From: CAYMOV01 sp964392085
GTDB lineage: Bacteria; Oederibacteriota; Muellerivitia; Muellerivitales; Muellerivitaceae
Direction: 5' to 3'
Assembly (NCBI GenBank): GCA_964392085.1
Contig: CAYMOV010000027.1
Span: 1-29,377, forward strand
DNA: 29,377 nt
The notes beneath the pieces are model-generated. The model searched no databases. It was not told the origin of the DNA and saw nothing but the letters and a program-made list of their open reading frames with translations. A program made the position numbers and the translations under genes. Positions 5,323-14,686 of the stretch are shown here, piece after piece; position 1 is the first letter of the stretch; the number at the start of each line of letters is the position of its first letter.

Positions 5323-8289
5323 TTGAAGCCATCAAATTGGGGCAAGATCCTCCTTCTCCTCCTGGCCCCGGTATCCGCATATCCCGCTACGGCCACCTGG
5401 CAGATCATGGGTATCGGCGGGGGAGGGGCCCAGTTCGCCCCCGTGATCTCCCCCCACGACCCGAACCTCCTCTTCGTGCAATGCGACATGGGGGGCGTCT
5501 ACCGCTCGACGGACGGCGGTTCCAGCTTCCAAATGCTCCCCTACGGCCAATACTCCTCCGGCACCGACTACCCCAACGGGGCTTGTCCGATCGCCTTCCA
5601 CCCCACCGACTCGACCAAAGCCTGGGGTTGGGGTCGCCAGGCAGGGGACGGCGACTGGCTTGGGTTTCTCCTGACCTCCTCGGACGGGGGAATCACATGG
5701 TCGAAGGCCGTGCCTCAGCCTGACCTCGCTTCCATCGGGGCGGCGCGCGTCACCCGTATCGTCCTGGATAGGGCCAATCCGTCATTCATGATCCTCGGCA
5801 CCGACTATGGAGCCTTCCGGTCCATCGACGGCGGCGCCAGTTGGACCCAAGCGACCGGGGTCACGGGTTACGTCTGGGGTATCGTCATCGACCAGTCCAG
5901 CTCCATGGCCTCGCGTACCTGCGTGATTGGGTCCTACGACGGCGTCTTTAGGTCCACCAACGAGGCCGCGAGTTTCACCGCCTCCAATACGGGCATCCCG
6001 GCGCCGGTCAACCTCACAGGCTTCTCCGGCGGTAGTACCGGCGTAACCTGCATGCTTTACGCCGTACAGGAGGCGACCCTAAGCGTCTACCGATCCCTCG
6101 ACCGGGGGCAGAACTGGTCCTTGGCCCACGCCTCAGGGGGCGCCGAACTAGAGCGGGTCGAGTGCGCCGAGACGGACCCGACTGTGGCCTACGTCATGAA
6201 TAACACCGACGGGGACCAGATCATCCTCAAGTCTTCAGACTCTGGCGTGAACTGGGCCGACGTCTTCAACCCGGCCCTCGCGGGCGGTAACGTGACCCTA
6301 GGTTGGATCGACCGCGACCTGAGCTTCCCTTGGGGGAGTCCCTTCATCCAGATCGGCGTGGACCCGGTGGACCCCAATCGGGTGCTGGCGTCGGACCTCG
6401 GTTGCACCTACCAGACGACCGACGGGGGAACGACCTGGGCCCAGATCTACTCGAACTTTGCCGATGTCGCGCCGCCCGCCGCTGGGAAACTTTGGACTAC
6501 TCGGGGGCTGGAGGTGACCACCAGCTACCATTACTACATCCACCCCGGGAACCCGCTGATCCACTTCATCCCCCAGGCTGATACCGGGCTCCAGCGCTCG
6601 ACCGACGGCGGCGCCACCTGGCGTCACAACCAGCCGGCCGTCTCGGCTTGGCGCAACTCGTGCTACGACATGGCCTTCGTACCGGGCACGCCGTGGCATC
6701 TGTTCGCGGCCAAGTCCTCGCACCATGACATTCCCCATTCGGCGCAGTTGGCCGCCACGGCCTCCGGGTCCGGTGGCGTGGAGGTGAGCGTGGACGACGG
6801 GGCCACCTGGGCTTCGGCCTCGACGGGCTTGCCGTCGCTCCCGGCACTGTCGCTGGCCTACGACGCGTCCCATACGGCCCTGTACGTCGCTATGTGGGGC
6901 TCAGGCGTCTGGAAGTCGGTCAACAACGGCGGGTCCTGGGCCATGGCCGGCACGGGGTTGGGCAACGGCACGAACCTCTTCGCCACCCAGGTGCGGGTGG
7001 CCCCGAACGGCGACGTCTACGGCTTGGTGTCCGGCCAGCGCAACTTCACCAACGCGGGCGGGCTGTTCAAGCTCACCAACGGCGGCACGACCTGGACCTG
7101 CCTGACCACCACCGCCGACTCGGGCCAGCCGCTCTATTACCCCCAGGGATTCGCCTTCCACCCCTCTACCCCCGCCACGATCTTCGTGGCGTCCGCCCGG
7201 TGGGGGTCTCCCGACCAACTCGGCCTGTACCGCACCCGCGACGGCGGGACCAACTGGACCAAGCTGACGATGCCCGCCTCGCCGCTGGAAGTCACTGGGT
7301 ACAACGTTTCCATCGACCCGGTCGCCCCGAACCACGTGTTCTTCGCCACGGAGACCCACGGGTTGCTGGAGAGCTTCGATGGAGGGGACAACTGGGCGGC
7401 CGTCGCGGGGTTGCCGTTTAGGACGGTTCAGGATGTTTTGTTCGACAACGCGAACCTGGCGATCTACGTCTCGACGTTCGGGGGCGGGGTTTGGAAGCAT
7501 GATTTGACGGGAGGACCCGCGGCGACGTCTACGTGGTCTCCTACGCGCACCTCTACGCCTCTGTTTTCACCCACACCGACATCCACCCGGACACCGACTT
7601 TTATGGTTTCGACTACGGCGACTCCTACGTCATCGCCTACGCTCACCACTACGCCTTCGGCTACGCCATCATTTACATCAACCCGGACGGCTACATCAAC
7701 CCCTTCTTCAACGGCTACATATACGGTCACCCGATCTCTTACTCCGACTGCCACGATTACCCCAACCCCAACGGCGACTTTGACAGCGACACCGACTTCG
7801 ACCCGAACCGCCTCCTTTACCTCCACCTTCACCCGTACTTCCACGGTCACTTGGACGCCGACCTGGAGTCCCACTCCCACGTTCACCCGGACGTTCACTT
7901 TAACGCCTACGGTCACTGGGACACCTACGCCCACTTTCACGCCTACTGTTACCCCGACGGGAACCATCACCCCGTTCTTCACCGCGACCTGGACGCCAGC
8001 TTCCTCCACTGGCGGTAACCCGATCCTCTATCCCAATCCCGTGCAGGAAGGGGATGAAGTTTGGGTGACCCTGCCGCATGGGAAGACCGGGGATCAGGTA
8101 AAAGTAGCGATCATTACGACCGCTTCGCGGGTGGTCTCGCACCAAGTGGTATCAGTGGCCGGGGACCCGGCGGTATTGAAGGTGATCCTGAACGACGACA
8201 AGGGTATCCCTTTGGCCAACGGCATCTACTTCATGACCCTTGAACCCCGTAGCGGCCCGAAGGCCCTCAAGCTGATTATCCTTCACTGA
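5323..8289 (+). CDS. Large exported Asp-box/BNR repeat protein with Thr-Pro linker and C-terminal sorting-like domain
   Basis: The start is placed at TTG 5323, with GAGG at 5313-5316, giving a signal peptide (KILLLLLAPVSAYPATA) and 988 residues; an earlier TTG at 5254 would add an unlikely leader. Residues about 25-730 hold a double-propeller-like series of at least 12 Asp-box motifs, for example STDGGSSF, SSDGGITW, SIDGGASW, TTDGGTTW, TRDGGTNW and SFDGGDNW, as in GH74 xyloglucanases and sortilin-type propellers. A Thr/Pro/Ser linker follows (about 734-898). The last 90 residues (ILYPNPVQEGDE to GIYFMTLEP) resemble type IX-style sorting or FlgD-like immunoglobulin folds. The catalytic residues of GH74 were not located, so enzyme activity is open. 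GC-rich composition marks the return to core DNA after the accessory region. Confidence 0.8.
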   Translation: MKPSNWGKILLLLLAPVSAYPATATWQIMGIGGGGAQFAPVISPHDPNLLFVQCDMGGVYRSTDGGSSFQMLPYGQYSSGTDYPNGACPIAFHPTDSTKAWGWGRQAGDGDWLGFLLTSSDGGITWSKAVPQPDLASIGAARVTRIVLDRANPSFMILGTDYGAFRSIDGGASWTQATGVTGYVWGIVIDQSSSMASRTCVIGSYDGVFRSTNEAASFTASNTGIPAPVNLTGFSGGSTGVTCMLYAVQEATLSVYRSLDRGQNWSLAHASGGAELERVECAETDPTVAYVMNNTDGDQIILKSSDSGVNWADVFNPALAGGNVTLGWIDRDLSFPWGSPFIQIGVDPVDPNRVLASDLGCTYQTTDGGTTWAQIYSNFADVAPPAAGKLWTTRGLEVTTSYHYYIHPGNPLIHFIPQADTGLQRSTDGGATWRHNQPAVSAWRNSCYDMAFVPGTPWHLFAAKSSHHDIPHSAQLAATASGSGGVEVSVDDGATWASASTGLPSLPALSLAYDASHTALYVAMWGSGVWKSVNNGGSWAMAGTGLGNGTNLFATQVRVAPNGDVYGLVSGQRNFTNAGGLFKLTNGGTTWTCLTTTADSGQPLYYPQGFAFHPSTPATIFVASARWGSPDQLGLYRTRDGGTNWTKLTMPASPLEVTGYNVSIDPVAPNHVFFATETHGLLESFDGGDNWAAVAGLPFRTVQDVLFDNANLAIYVSTFGGGVWKHDLTGGPAATSTWSPTRTSTPLFSPTPTSTRTPTFMVSTTATPTSSPTLTTTPSATPSFTSTRTATSTPSSTATYTVTRSLTPTATITPTPTATLTATPTSTRTASFTSTFTRTSTVTWTPTWSPTPTFTRTFTLTPTVTGTPTPTFTPTVTPTGTITPFFTATWTPASSTGGNPILYPNPVQEGDEVWVTLPHGKTGDQVKVAIITTASRVVSHQVVSVAGDPAVLKVILNDDKGIPLANGIYFMTLEPRSGPKALKLIILH
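7522..8016 (+). repeat. Thr-Pro-rich linker repeat in the BNR protein
   Basis: About 165 codons of degenerate TPT, TPTxT and TST units, nearly all ending in C or G. The bias keeps alternative frames open on both strands; the opposite strand reads as a long Val-rich frame that is only a shadow. Such a linker likely acts as a glycosylatable or flexible stalk between propeller and C-terminal domain. Units are imperfect, so the array is not a simple microsatellite. Confidence 0.8.
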
Positions 8290-8365
8290 CGAAACCCGCC
8301 TGAAGTAACGCGCTTTACCCCATAAACAAACAAATCTCACAAAATCCTTACAGGCGCTGGTCATA

Positions 8366-8380
8366 GGGGCCAAAGGCCCC
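8366..8380. other. GC-rich hairpin after the BNR protein gene
   Basis: GGGGCC-AAA-GGCCCC forms a perfect 6-bp hairpin in the gap between the BNR gene and the aldolase-like gene. It lacks a T tract, so it is a poor intrinsic terminator. It could still stabilise the 3' end of the upstream message. Confidence 0.35.
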
Positions 8381-8440
8381 CCTGTGGTTTATTGCCTGTC
8401 GGCGATTCGCCCTATACCTAAGCCCCAAAGGATACCCCCC

Positions 8441-9412
8441 ATGTTCCGCAAAGAGATCGAAGTCCTCGACTGCACCATCCGCGACGGGGGGCTCATCAAC
8501 AACTACAAGTTCTCCGAGGACTTCGTGAAAGCGGTGTACCGCGCCATCTGCGAATCGGGCGTGGACATCATCGAGCTGGGCAAGAAGCTCGTGGAGAGCG
8601 ACGAATACCCCCGGTCCAAGTACGGGCCCTGGAACTTCTGCGACGAGGAACTCCTCAAACGCGTCGTGGGCAGTTACAAGGGCGCGAACCAGCCCCAGAT
8701 CGCCGTGATGTTCGACATCGGCCGCATCGACCTGAAGGGCCTGGCCAAGAAGCAGGACAGCGTGGTGGACATGATCCGCACGGCCAGCTACGTCAAGCAG
8801 ATCGACAAGGCGCTGGAGGCGGTCAAGCGGTCCAAGGACCTGGGCTACCGCACCTCCCTCAACATCATGGCGGTATCGGCGGCCATCGAGACGGAACTGA
8901 TCGAGGCGCTGGAGGACGTGTCCAAGACCCCCGAGGTGGACAGCCTATACCTGGTGGACAGCTACGGCGCCTTCTACTCCGAGCAGATCACCTACTACAT
9001 CAATATGTACAAGAAATACATGCCGGTCACCAAATTGGGGTACCACGGCCACAACAACATCCAGCTGGCCTACGCCAACACCCAGCAATGCATCATTGAG
9101 GGGATGAACCTGCTCGACACCACCATCAACGGCATGGGTCGGGGGGCGGGCAACTGCAATACCGAGCTGTTGCTGGGCTTCCTCCAGAACCCCAAGTACG
9201 ACGTGCGGCCCATCTACAAGGTGATCCAGGAGCAGTTCGTCCCCCTCCGTAAGGAGATGGAATGGGGCTTCAACGACATCTACGGCATTTCCGGACTTCT
9301 CAACCAGCACCCGCGCGAGGGCATGAAGTGGCGAGCGGATAAGAAGAAGATGGAAAACTGCTACGACTTCTACGAGGCCAATACCCGGCAGGACTTCAGC
9401 TCGAACGAGTAG
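8441..9412 (+). CDS. DRE-TIM metallolyase superfamily aldolase-like protein
   Basis: A 323-residue protein of the HMG-CoA lyase/4-hydroxy-2-oxovalerate aldolase/isopropylmalate synthase superfamily. The metal-binding signature DCTIRDGG is at residues 8-15, and GYHGHNNIQLA near residue 205 carries the second pair of metal-binding histidines. TTINGMGRGAGN follows, as in aldolase domains. The start ATG 8441 is supported by AAAGGA at 8427-8432 and by homology beginning at MFRKEIEVLDC. These enzymes cleave or join carbon-carbon bonds at a keto acid using a divalent metal in a TIM barrel. The exact substrate cannot be read from the sequence, and no pathway partners (acetaldehyde dehydrogenase, hydratase) are adjacent. 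It is followed 48 bases later by a small gene on the same strand. Confidence 0.8.
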   Translation: MFRKEIEVLDCTIRDGGLINNYKFSEDFVKAVYRAICESGVDIIELGKKLVESDEYPRSKYGPWNFCDEELLKRVVGSYKGANQPQIAVMFDIGRIDLKGLAKKQDSVVDMIRTASYVKQIDKALEAVKRSKDLGYRTSLNIMAVSAAIETELIEALEDVSKTPEVDSLYLVDSYGAFYSEQITYYINMYKKYMPVTKLGYHGHNNIQLAYANTQQCIIEGMNLLDTTINGMGRGAGNCNTELLLGFLQNPKYDVRPIYKVIQEQFVPLRKEMEWGFNDIYGISGLLNQHPREGMKWRADKKKMENCYDFYEANTRQDFSSNE

Positions 9413-9460
9413 GCGTGAAACCTTGTATGGTTCAACCGTTCAACGACGGAGGACTTGGAA

Positions 9461-9640
9461 ATGGAAAAGTACAAGTTGGGCGAGCGGGTGAAGGTGAAGG
9501 CCCATAAGGTCATCGGCAAGGTCCAAGGCGTCCATCCCCTGATCGTCGAGACGGGGAAGACCACCTACATCTACGAGATCAAGGTCGATAAGAGGCCCGT
9601 CGTGATCACCGAGTACGAAAACCAATTGGCGAAGGTCTAA
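9461..9640 (+). CDS. Small 59-residue basic protein, unknown function
   Basis: ATG 9461 is preceded by GGAGGA at 9448-9453, a good ribosome site. The sequence (LGERVKVKAHKVIGKVQGV, then TYIYEIKVDKR, then VVITEYENQLAKV) looks like a small all-beta SH3- or KOW-like barrel, with the alternating pattern of short strands and a conserved-looking Gly turn. No cysteines or membrane segment are present. It lies downstream of the aldolase-like gene, probably in the same transcript. Its stop codon overlaps the stop of the convergent oxidoreductase gene (TCTAA shared at 9636-9640). I do not recognise a named family. Confidence 0.65.
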   Translation: MEKYKLGERVKVKAHKVIGKVQGVHPLIVETGKTTYIYEIKVDKRPVVITEYENQLAKV

Positions 9641-10608
9641 CCAATCGTAATGACGACCTTGCCCCGGGCGTGGCCCTCCTCCAGGTAACGGACCGCGTCG
9701 GGGACTTGGGCGAGGCTGTAGCGACGGTCGATGGTGGGTTTCACCTTTCCCGATTCGATCAACTCCCTCAAAATATCCAAATCCTTCAGGTTCGCTTTGC
9801 ACGATCCCATAACCATCTTTCGATCCCCAAATAGGGAAAGCAAAAACCCGAAAAACGCCACTTGGGCCATTTGGGCCCCGGCGCCGCCGGACATGACGTA
9901 AATCCCCTTGGTTTCCAGCGAACGCCTGTAATCAAGGATCGGGTGGTAGCCGTTGGCGGCGAGGATCAGGTCGTAACGCTTACCGTTTCGGGTGAAGTCA
10001 TCCTTCGCGTAATCCACCACTTGGTCGGCGCCGAGCGAACGGGCCAGATCCTGGTTTTGGGCACCACACACGGCGGTCACCTCGGCCCCGAAAGCCTTGG
10101 CGATCTGCACGGCGAAAGTCCCGACCCCCCCGCCCGCGCCGTTGATGAGGACCTTTTGTCCCGACGCGATATGGCCATAATCGCGGAGCGATTGGAGGGC
10201 CGTGAGGGCCGCCACCGGAACGGCGGCCGCCTCCTCGAACGATAGATTCGCCGGTTTCAACGCCAATAACCCTTCGGGCGCGCAGGCGTACTCGGCGAAG
10301 CCGCCCAGGCCGCTGGGGAAGAGGTCCCCATAGACCTCATCACCCGGCTTGAGCCGGATTACCCCATTTCCGACCGCTTCCACCTGGCCCGCGATGTCGG
10401 CCCCGAGGGTGGGGTACTTGGGCTTGAAAAACCCGCAGGCCAGGCGGACCAGGAAGGGATCGGCCCGGAGCACATGCCAGTCCAGGGCGTTCACCGAGGC
10501 GGCCCGGATTTTCACCAGGACTTCGCCGTTTTTGGGGGTGGGCTTGGGGACCTCCAGGTACTCCATCACGTCGGGGGATCCGTAGGCTCGGTTCACGATG
10601 GCTTTCAT
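9637..10608 (-). CDS. NAD(P)-dependent MDR-family alcohol dehydrogenase/quinone oxidoreductase
   Basis: A 323-residue medium-chain dehydrogenase/reductase. The N-terminal GroES-like part has VLVKIRAASVNALDWHVLRA and PTLGADIAGQVEAVG. The Rossmann nucleotide loop is GAGGGVGTFAVQ near residue 150, and GADQVVDY follows. The structural zinc cysteines are missing, so it belongs to the zinc-free quinone reductase-like branch that reduces quinones or enones with NAD(P)H. The start (ATG at 10608 on the minus strand) has GGAGG seven bases upstream. It is the second gene of an operon with the VOC protein (25-base gap). Its 3' end meets the convergent small gene stop to stop. Substrate is not known. Confidence 0.85.
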   Translation of the reverse strand: MKAIVNRAYGSPDVMEYLEVPKPTPKNGEVLVKIRAASVNALDWHVLRADPFLVRLACGFFKPKYPTLGADIAGQVEAVGNGVIRLKPGDEVYGDLFPSGLGGFAEYACAPEGLLALKPANLSFEEAAAVPVAALTALQSLRDYGHIASGQKVLINGAGGGVGTFAVQIAKAFGAEVTAVCGAQNQDLARSLGADQVVDYAKDDFTRNGKRYDLILAANGYHPILDYRRSLETKGIYVMSGGAGAQMAQVAFFGFLLSLFGDRKMVMGSCKANLKDLDILRELIESGKVKPTIDRRYSLAQVPDAVRYLEEGHARGKVVITIG

Positions 10609-10633
10609 CAGGATGCCTCCGTTTTGGATGGCG

Positions 10634-11041
10634 TTATTTGGTTTGGTCGGGTGTGGCGACGCGCAGTCGGTGGCCATCCGGGTCCAAGCCGACGAAATGG
10701 GTGCCGCCAAAGTACATCTTCTGGGGGGGCAAAGCGATGGGGATCCCCTTTTGGATCCATTGCTGGTGCATGGCTTCAAGGCTCCCGAGATCCGGCACCA
10801 AGAATCCCAATTCCGAGGCGGCGCTCGGGGAGGGGGCAGGGGGTTCCACCTTATTGAGGGCCCAGAGGGCCAGTTCAAAGCCGTTCTCCAGCTTGAACAG
10901 GGCGTAGAAGGGCGTCCTCAGGGAAGGCTTCAAATCCAGTAAATCCTCATAGAACGCCGAACTCTTGGCCGGATCCTTCACATAGAACAAGACGGCGGTT
11001 GGCTGGGGCACGGGATTCCCCTTGGAAATGATTCTTTGCAT
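10634..11041 (-). CDS. VOC (glyoxalase/bleomycin resistance) superfamily protein
   Basis: A 135-residue protein with the beta-alpha-beta-beta-beta repeats of the vicinal oxygen chelate fold: TAVLFYVKDPAKSSAFYEDLL at the start, FELALWAL at the middle, and GGTHFVGLDPDGHRLRVATP at the end. That last motif is the usual closing strand with a metal-ligand-like position. Members include glyoxalase I, ring-cleavage dioxygenases and antibiotic-binding proteins, and the substrate cannot be told here. ATG 11041 is chosen from where homology begins; no clear ribosome site is visible. It is divergent from the short-chain dehydrogenase with a gap of about 50 bases, and leads into the MDR gene. Confidence 0.8.
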   Translation of the reverse strand: MQRIISKGNPVPQPTAVLFYVKDPAKSSAFYEDLLDLKPSLRTPFYALFKLENGFELALWALNKVEPPAPSPSAASELGFLVPDLGSLEAMHQQWIQKGIPIALPPQKMYFGGTHFVGLDPDGHRLRVATPDQTK

Positions 11042-11094
11042 GGAGTATGGGTCGGTGGGTTTAGGATAGATATGGGTTAAAAATCCCCTTTCAA

Positions 11095-12147
11095 ATGGCC
11101 GATCAAACCCATTTTCGACTCCCACTCAGGCATCAAAGGCGCTCGAACTTGCCTCCCATCCAAAAACCCATCGGCTCCGGATTCGGCGCCGCGACCACGG
11201 CGGAAGAAGTCCTGCGGGGCATCGACCTGATGGGCAAGACCACCATCGTCACGGGAGGTTATTCCGGCATCGGCCTGGAGACCGCCCGGGTCTTCCGCGA
11301 GGCGGGGGCGCGGGTCATCGTCCCGGCGCGGGACATGGACCGGGCCCGGAAGGCGCTCCAGGGTAGCCCGGGTGTCGAGGTCTGGCCCATGGACTTGATG
11401 GATCCGGTCACCATTGATGCCTTCGCCGGGAAGTTCCTGGCCTCCGGCCCACCGCTCCACATCTTGGTCAACAGCGCCGGGATCATGGCCTGCCCCTTGG
11501 CCAGGGATTCCCGAGGAAACGAATCGCAATTCTCCACCAACCACCTGGGGCACTTCCAACTCACCGTCAAACTCCTGCCGGCCCTCCACAAAGCCCAAGG
11601 CGCCCGGGTAGTCTCGGTCTCTTCCTGGGGGCACCGCCATTCCCCCATCGTCTTCGAGGACCCCAACTACGAGCGCAGGCCCTATGACCGTTGGTTGGGC
11701 TATGGCCAATCGAAGACGGCCAATGTCCTCTTCGCGCTTGAATTGGATAAGCGGGAACAGGTCAACGGCATCCGCGCCTTCTCGCTCCATCCGGGCGGCA
11801 TCGTGGAGACTGGATTGGGGAAACATATCTCAATGGAGGACTTGTGGAAGGCCGGGGTCATCGACGAAGAGGGGAAGCCCATCCTGGATCCCTCCCGGAA
11901 CCTCAAGACGGTCGAGCAGGGGGCCGCTACCAGCGTCTGGTGCGCCGTCAGTCCCCAACTGGACGGCCTGGGCGGTCTTTATTGTGAGAACTGCGATGTG
12001 GCCCCATTATTCATGGCGGAGGCCAAGGGAATCGACGAATCGGTCAAGAAGTTCGCCTCCTTGGCCAAGGGCGTGATGCCCTACGCGGTGGACCCCGAAG
12101 CGGCAGAGCGGCTGTGGGCCCTGGGCGGGGACCTCATCCGAGGGTAG
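11095..12147 (+). CDS. Short-chain dehydrogenase/reductase
   Basis: A 350-residue SDR oxidoreductase. The nucleotide-binding motif TGGYSGIG lies near residue 53, NSAGIM near 127, and the catalytic YGQSK (Tyr-x-x-x-Lys) near 202, preceded by VVSVSSWGH with the catalytic serine. It resembles the long SDR type with an N-terminal TTAEEVLRGIDLMGKT segment, as in retinol dehydrogenase or protochlorophyllide reductase-like oxidoreductases. The start is uncertain: ATG 11095 has no Shine-Dalgarno sequence, and TTG 11149 would keep the conserved part. Its 5' end faces the VOC gene, so the two operons may share a control region. The substrate is unknown. Confidence 0.85.
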   Translation: MADQTHFRLPLRHQRRSNLPPIQKPIGSGFGAATTAEEVLRGIDLMGKTTIVTGGYSGIGLETARVFREAGARVIVPARDMDRARKALQGSPGVEVWPMDLMDPVTIDAFAGKFLASGPPLHILVNSAGIMACPLARDSRGNESQFSTNHLGHFQLTVKLLPALHKAQGARVVSVSSWGHRHSPIVFEDPNYERRPYDRWLGYGQSKTANVLFALELDKREQVNGIRAFSLHPGGIVETGLGKHISMEDLWKAGVIDEEGKPILDPSRNLKTVEQGAATSVWCAVSPQLDGLGGLYCENCDVAPLFMAEAKGIDESVKKFASLAKGVMPYAVDPEAAERLWALGGDLIRG

Positions 12148-12350
12148 CAGGATCAGGCGAACGATAGTCCCGTTATCCGCGATATCGTGAAAGCGGGATC
12201 CAAGAATTCGACGCTTGCAGTGGCGTCGTAACCCATTTCCACCCTTGAAAGAAAGCCAACCAGGACGCGTTCAATAATTCACAAGTCCGGGTGGTGAAAC
12301 GTCTGGTAAGCTTTGGCCTCAAAGATGGCATGAACCTATGGGGGAACCAG

Positions 12351-13622
12351 ATGCGAAAGACCGCCTTATCCATCCTGTTGGCTGGTAGTGTCTTGGTCGT
12401 CGGTTGCAAGAAGCAAAGCAACCCCACGACTCCGGGAGGCGGGACAAACCCCACCAACACCTTTACGGCGGTTTCCGGCTCCTCCACCCCCACTCTGTCA
12501 GCGACTTCCACCCTAACGTTCACCCTGACCCAAACGTCCAGCCCGACTTCGACGGCGACATTGCCCCCTTCACCGACGAGCACCCGCACGGGTACGGCCT
12601 CGTTTACCGTAACCCAGACACCGAACTGGACCATGACGGCGACCGCCTCCTTCACCCCGAGTGCCACCCCGAGCTTCACCGGCACGGCGACCGGCACTTC
12701 CACGGGAACGCCTACGTCAACCCCCACACCTACCCAGGCCACGAGTCCCATTTCCTCGCCGACGGAAGTCCCTCCCGTCTACAAGACTTCCATTTCCCTG
12801 CCCTATCCACCTAACGCATTGGCCCTCGGCCTGGACGGGACCACCCTTTACGTTGATGAACTGAACATTTTCGCGACACCCCTGCCGATGATGTATGTGG
12901 AAAGGATCAGTACGGCCGGGGTGAGCCTGGGGATTTGGACCGGTTACGGTTCCACCGCCTTCTCGACCGTCGCCGGCATAGCGGTGAGCCCCCTCACGGG
13001 GAATGTCTACGTGCTCGACAACAGCGCCCCGGCGGTCTACGAGGTCACAACCGCGGGAGTCCCGGTGACGTCCTGGACCGGCTACAACGGCGTGAATTTC
13101 CAGAACCCACTGGGGATCGCGGTGGCCCCCGGCGGAAACGTGTACGTCGGGGACACGGACGCCAACTTGGTCGATGAATTTACGGACTCGGGCGACCCGG
13201 TGACCCAATGGGGCGGGATCGTGAAACCTACCCGGATGGCGGTCAGCCCGGTCAGCCCCTTTAACCTTTACGTCACGGAACACAGCACCCAGGTCATCCA
13301 CGAATACACCTCGGCGGGTGCGCCCGTGACGCAATTCGGGGGCTACACCGCGACGGCCGGGGTCGGCGGCGGTCTCTTCCAGGAAATCGAGTACTTGGCC
13401 ATCGCCACCAACGGGCACCTGTTCGCTTCCGATGGTTATCCCGGCGGGAATGAGGATTTCATCCAGGCATTCGACGCCAACGGGGTGTTCAAAACCCAAT
13501 GGGGAGGGCCGGGAAGCCTGCCGGCCCAATTCAACGGCCCCGACGGGATCGTCGTGACCACCGGCGGGGACTTCTATATGGCCGACTATGGAAACAGCCG
13601 GATCCAGGTGTTTGGGCCTTGA
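12351..13622 (+). CDS. NHL-repeat lipoprotein with Thr-Pro linker
   Basis: A 423-residue lipoprotein. ATG 12351, preceded by a GGGGGAA ribosome-site candidate, opens a signal peptide MRKTALSILLAGSVLVVGC with the lipobox Cys19. Residues about 20-145 are a Thr/Ser/Pro linker (TSTPTLSATS, TPTSTPTPTQ). From about residue 150 there are repeated blade motifs of the NHL/beta-propeller type: GLDGTTLYV, GIAVSPLTGNVYVLD, GIAVAPGGNVYVGD, and the closing GIVVTTGGDFYMADYGNSRIQVF. NHL propellers usually bind partners rather than catalyse. It would sit in the outer or inner membrane with its propeller on a stalk. It shares the linker style with the proteins at 5323-8289 and 14687-15673. Confidence 0.85.
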   Translation: MRKTALSILLAGSVLVVGCKKQSNPTTPGGGTNPTNTFTAVSGSSTPTLSATSTLTFTLTQTSSPTSTATLPPSPTSTRTGTASFTVTQTPNWTMTATASFTPSATPSFTGTATGTSTGTPTSTPTPTQATSPISSPTEVPPVYKTSISLPYPPNALALGLDGTTLYVDELNIFATPLPMMYVERISTAGVSLGIWTGYGSTAFSTVAGIAVSPLTGNVYVLDNSAPAVYEVTTAGVPVTSWTGYNGVNFQNPLGIAVAPGGNVYVGDTDANLVDEFTDSGDPVTQWGGIVKPTRMAVSPVSPFNLYVTEHSTQVIHEYTSAGAPVTQFGGYTATAGVGGGLFQEIEYLAIATNGHLFASDGYPGGNEDFIQAFDANGVFKTQWGGPGSLPAQFNGPDGIVVTTGGDFYMADYGNSRIQVFGP

Positions 13623-13680
13623 GTAGAGAGCCCTTCGAGAAGGCGCTATAAGGGAATTGCTCAAATCAACGGAGGTCGAC

Positions 13681-14676
13681 ATGGCCATGGGAAAACGGAA
13701 TCTCGGAAGCCAGGGCCTCGTGGTCCCGGCCATCGGACTCGGTTGCATGGGCATGAGCCAGTCCTACGGACCGGCGGACGAGAAAGAATCGATCGCCACC
13801 CTCCACCGCGCCATCGAGCTGGGATGCACCTTCCTCGACACCGCCGAGGTCTACGGCCCCCATTCCAACGAAGACCTGCTCGGCCGGGCGCTCCAGGGCA
13901 AGCGCGACAGGGTCATCCTGGCCACCAAGTTCGGCTTCCGCGTCGAGGGGGGCAAGCAGGTCGGGGCGGAGCGGGACAGCCGGCCTATGACCATCCGCCA
14001 AGCGGTGGAAGGGTCCCTGCGCCGCCTCCAGACCGACCACATCGACCTGCTCTACCAACACCGCGTGGACCCCAAAGTGCCGATGGAGGATGTGGCCGGC
14101 GCCGTGGGGGAACTGGTGAAACAGGGCAAGGCGCGGTATTTCGGCTTGTCCGAGGCGGGCGTCGCCAATATCCGCCGCGCCCACGCGGTCCATCCGGTGT
14201 CGGCGCTCCAGAGCGAGTATTCCCTCTGGGAACGCAACCTGGAGCCGGACATCCTACCGCTCCTGCGCGAATTGGGCATCGGGTTGGTGCCCTTCTCGCC
14301 CCTGGGCCGGGGCTTCCTGACCGGCGAGGTGAAGCGCGCGGAGGAATACCCGGAGGGCGATTTCAGGCGGGGCGACCCGCGCTACCAGGGCGCGAATTTC
14401 GACGCCAACGTGAAGGCGGCGGAAGTCGTGCGGGAGATCGCCGGGGCCCAGGGCGCCAAGCCCGGGCAAATCGCCCTGGCCTGGCTGCTCCATAAGGGAC
14501 CGGACATCGTGCCGATCCCCGGCACCAAGCGCCGGATTTACCTGGAGGAGAACGTGGCGGCGGAGTCGGTCCGGCTGGACCCCGCGCAGATGAAGTCGCT
14601 GGACGAAGCCTTGGCTCCCTGGAAAGTCTCGGGCAAGCGCTACAACGACCGGATCATGGAGACCATCGACCGGTGA
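13681..14676 (+). CDS. Aldo/keto reductase
   Basis: A 331-residue enzyme of the AKR superfamily, which reduces aldehydes and ketones with NADPH in a TIM barrel. The catalytic tetrad is visible: Asp and Tyr in FLDTAEVYG, Lys in ATKFGF and His in LLYQHRVDP. The cofactor-binding end has PIPGTKRRIYLEENV, as in AKR13-type proteins. GGAGGT (13671-13676) lies close upstream of ATG 13681, and a second ATG at 13687 is also possible. The 3' end comes within 10 bases of the convergent lipoprotein gene. The physiological substrate is unknown. Confidence 0.9.
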   Translation: MAMGKRNLGSQGLVVPAIGLGCMGMSQSYGPADEKESIATLHRAIELGCTFLDTAEVYGPHSNEDLLGRALQGKRDRVILATKFGFRVEGGKQVGAERDSRPMTIRQAVEGSLRRLQTDHIDLLYQHRVDPKVPMEDVAGAVGELVKQGKARYFGLSEAGVANIRRAHAVHPVSALQSEYSLWERNLEPDILPLLRELGIGLVPFSPLGRGFLTGEVKRAEEYPEGDFRRGDPRYQGANFDANVKAAEVVREIAGAQGAKPGQIALAWLLHKGPDIVPIPGTKRRIYLEENVAAESVRLDPAQMKSLDEALAPWKVSGKRYNDRIMETIDR

Positions 14677-14686
14677 GGGGGATGGA

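Noticed and set aside
7464..8009. Long Val-rich open frame on the minus strand opposite the Thr-Pro linker, and similar frames opposite other TPT tracts
   Set aside because: It is a by-product of the repetitive ACC/ACG/CCG codons in the linker. It has no ribosome site or domain, and the plus-strand frame is clearly part of a larger protein.
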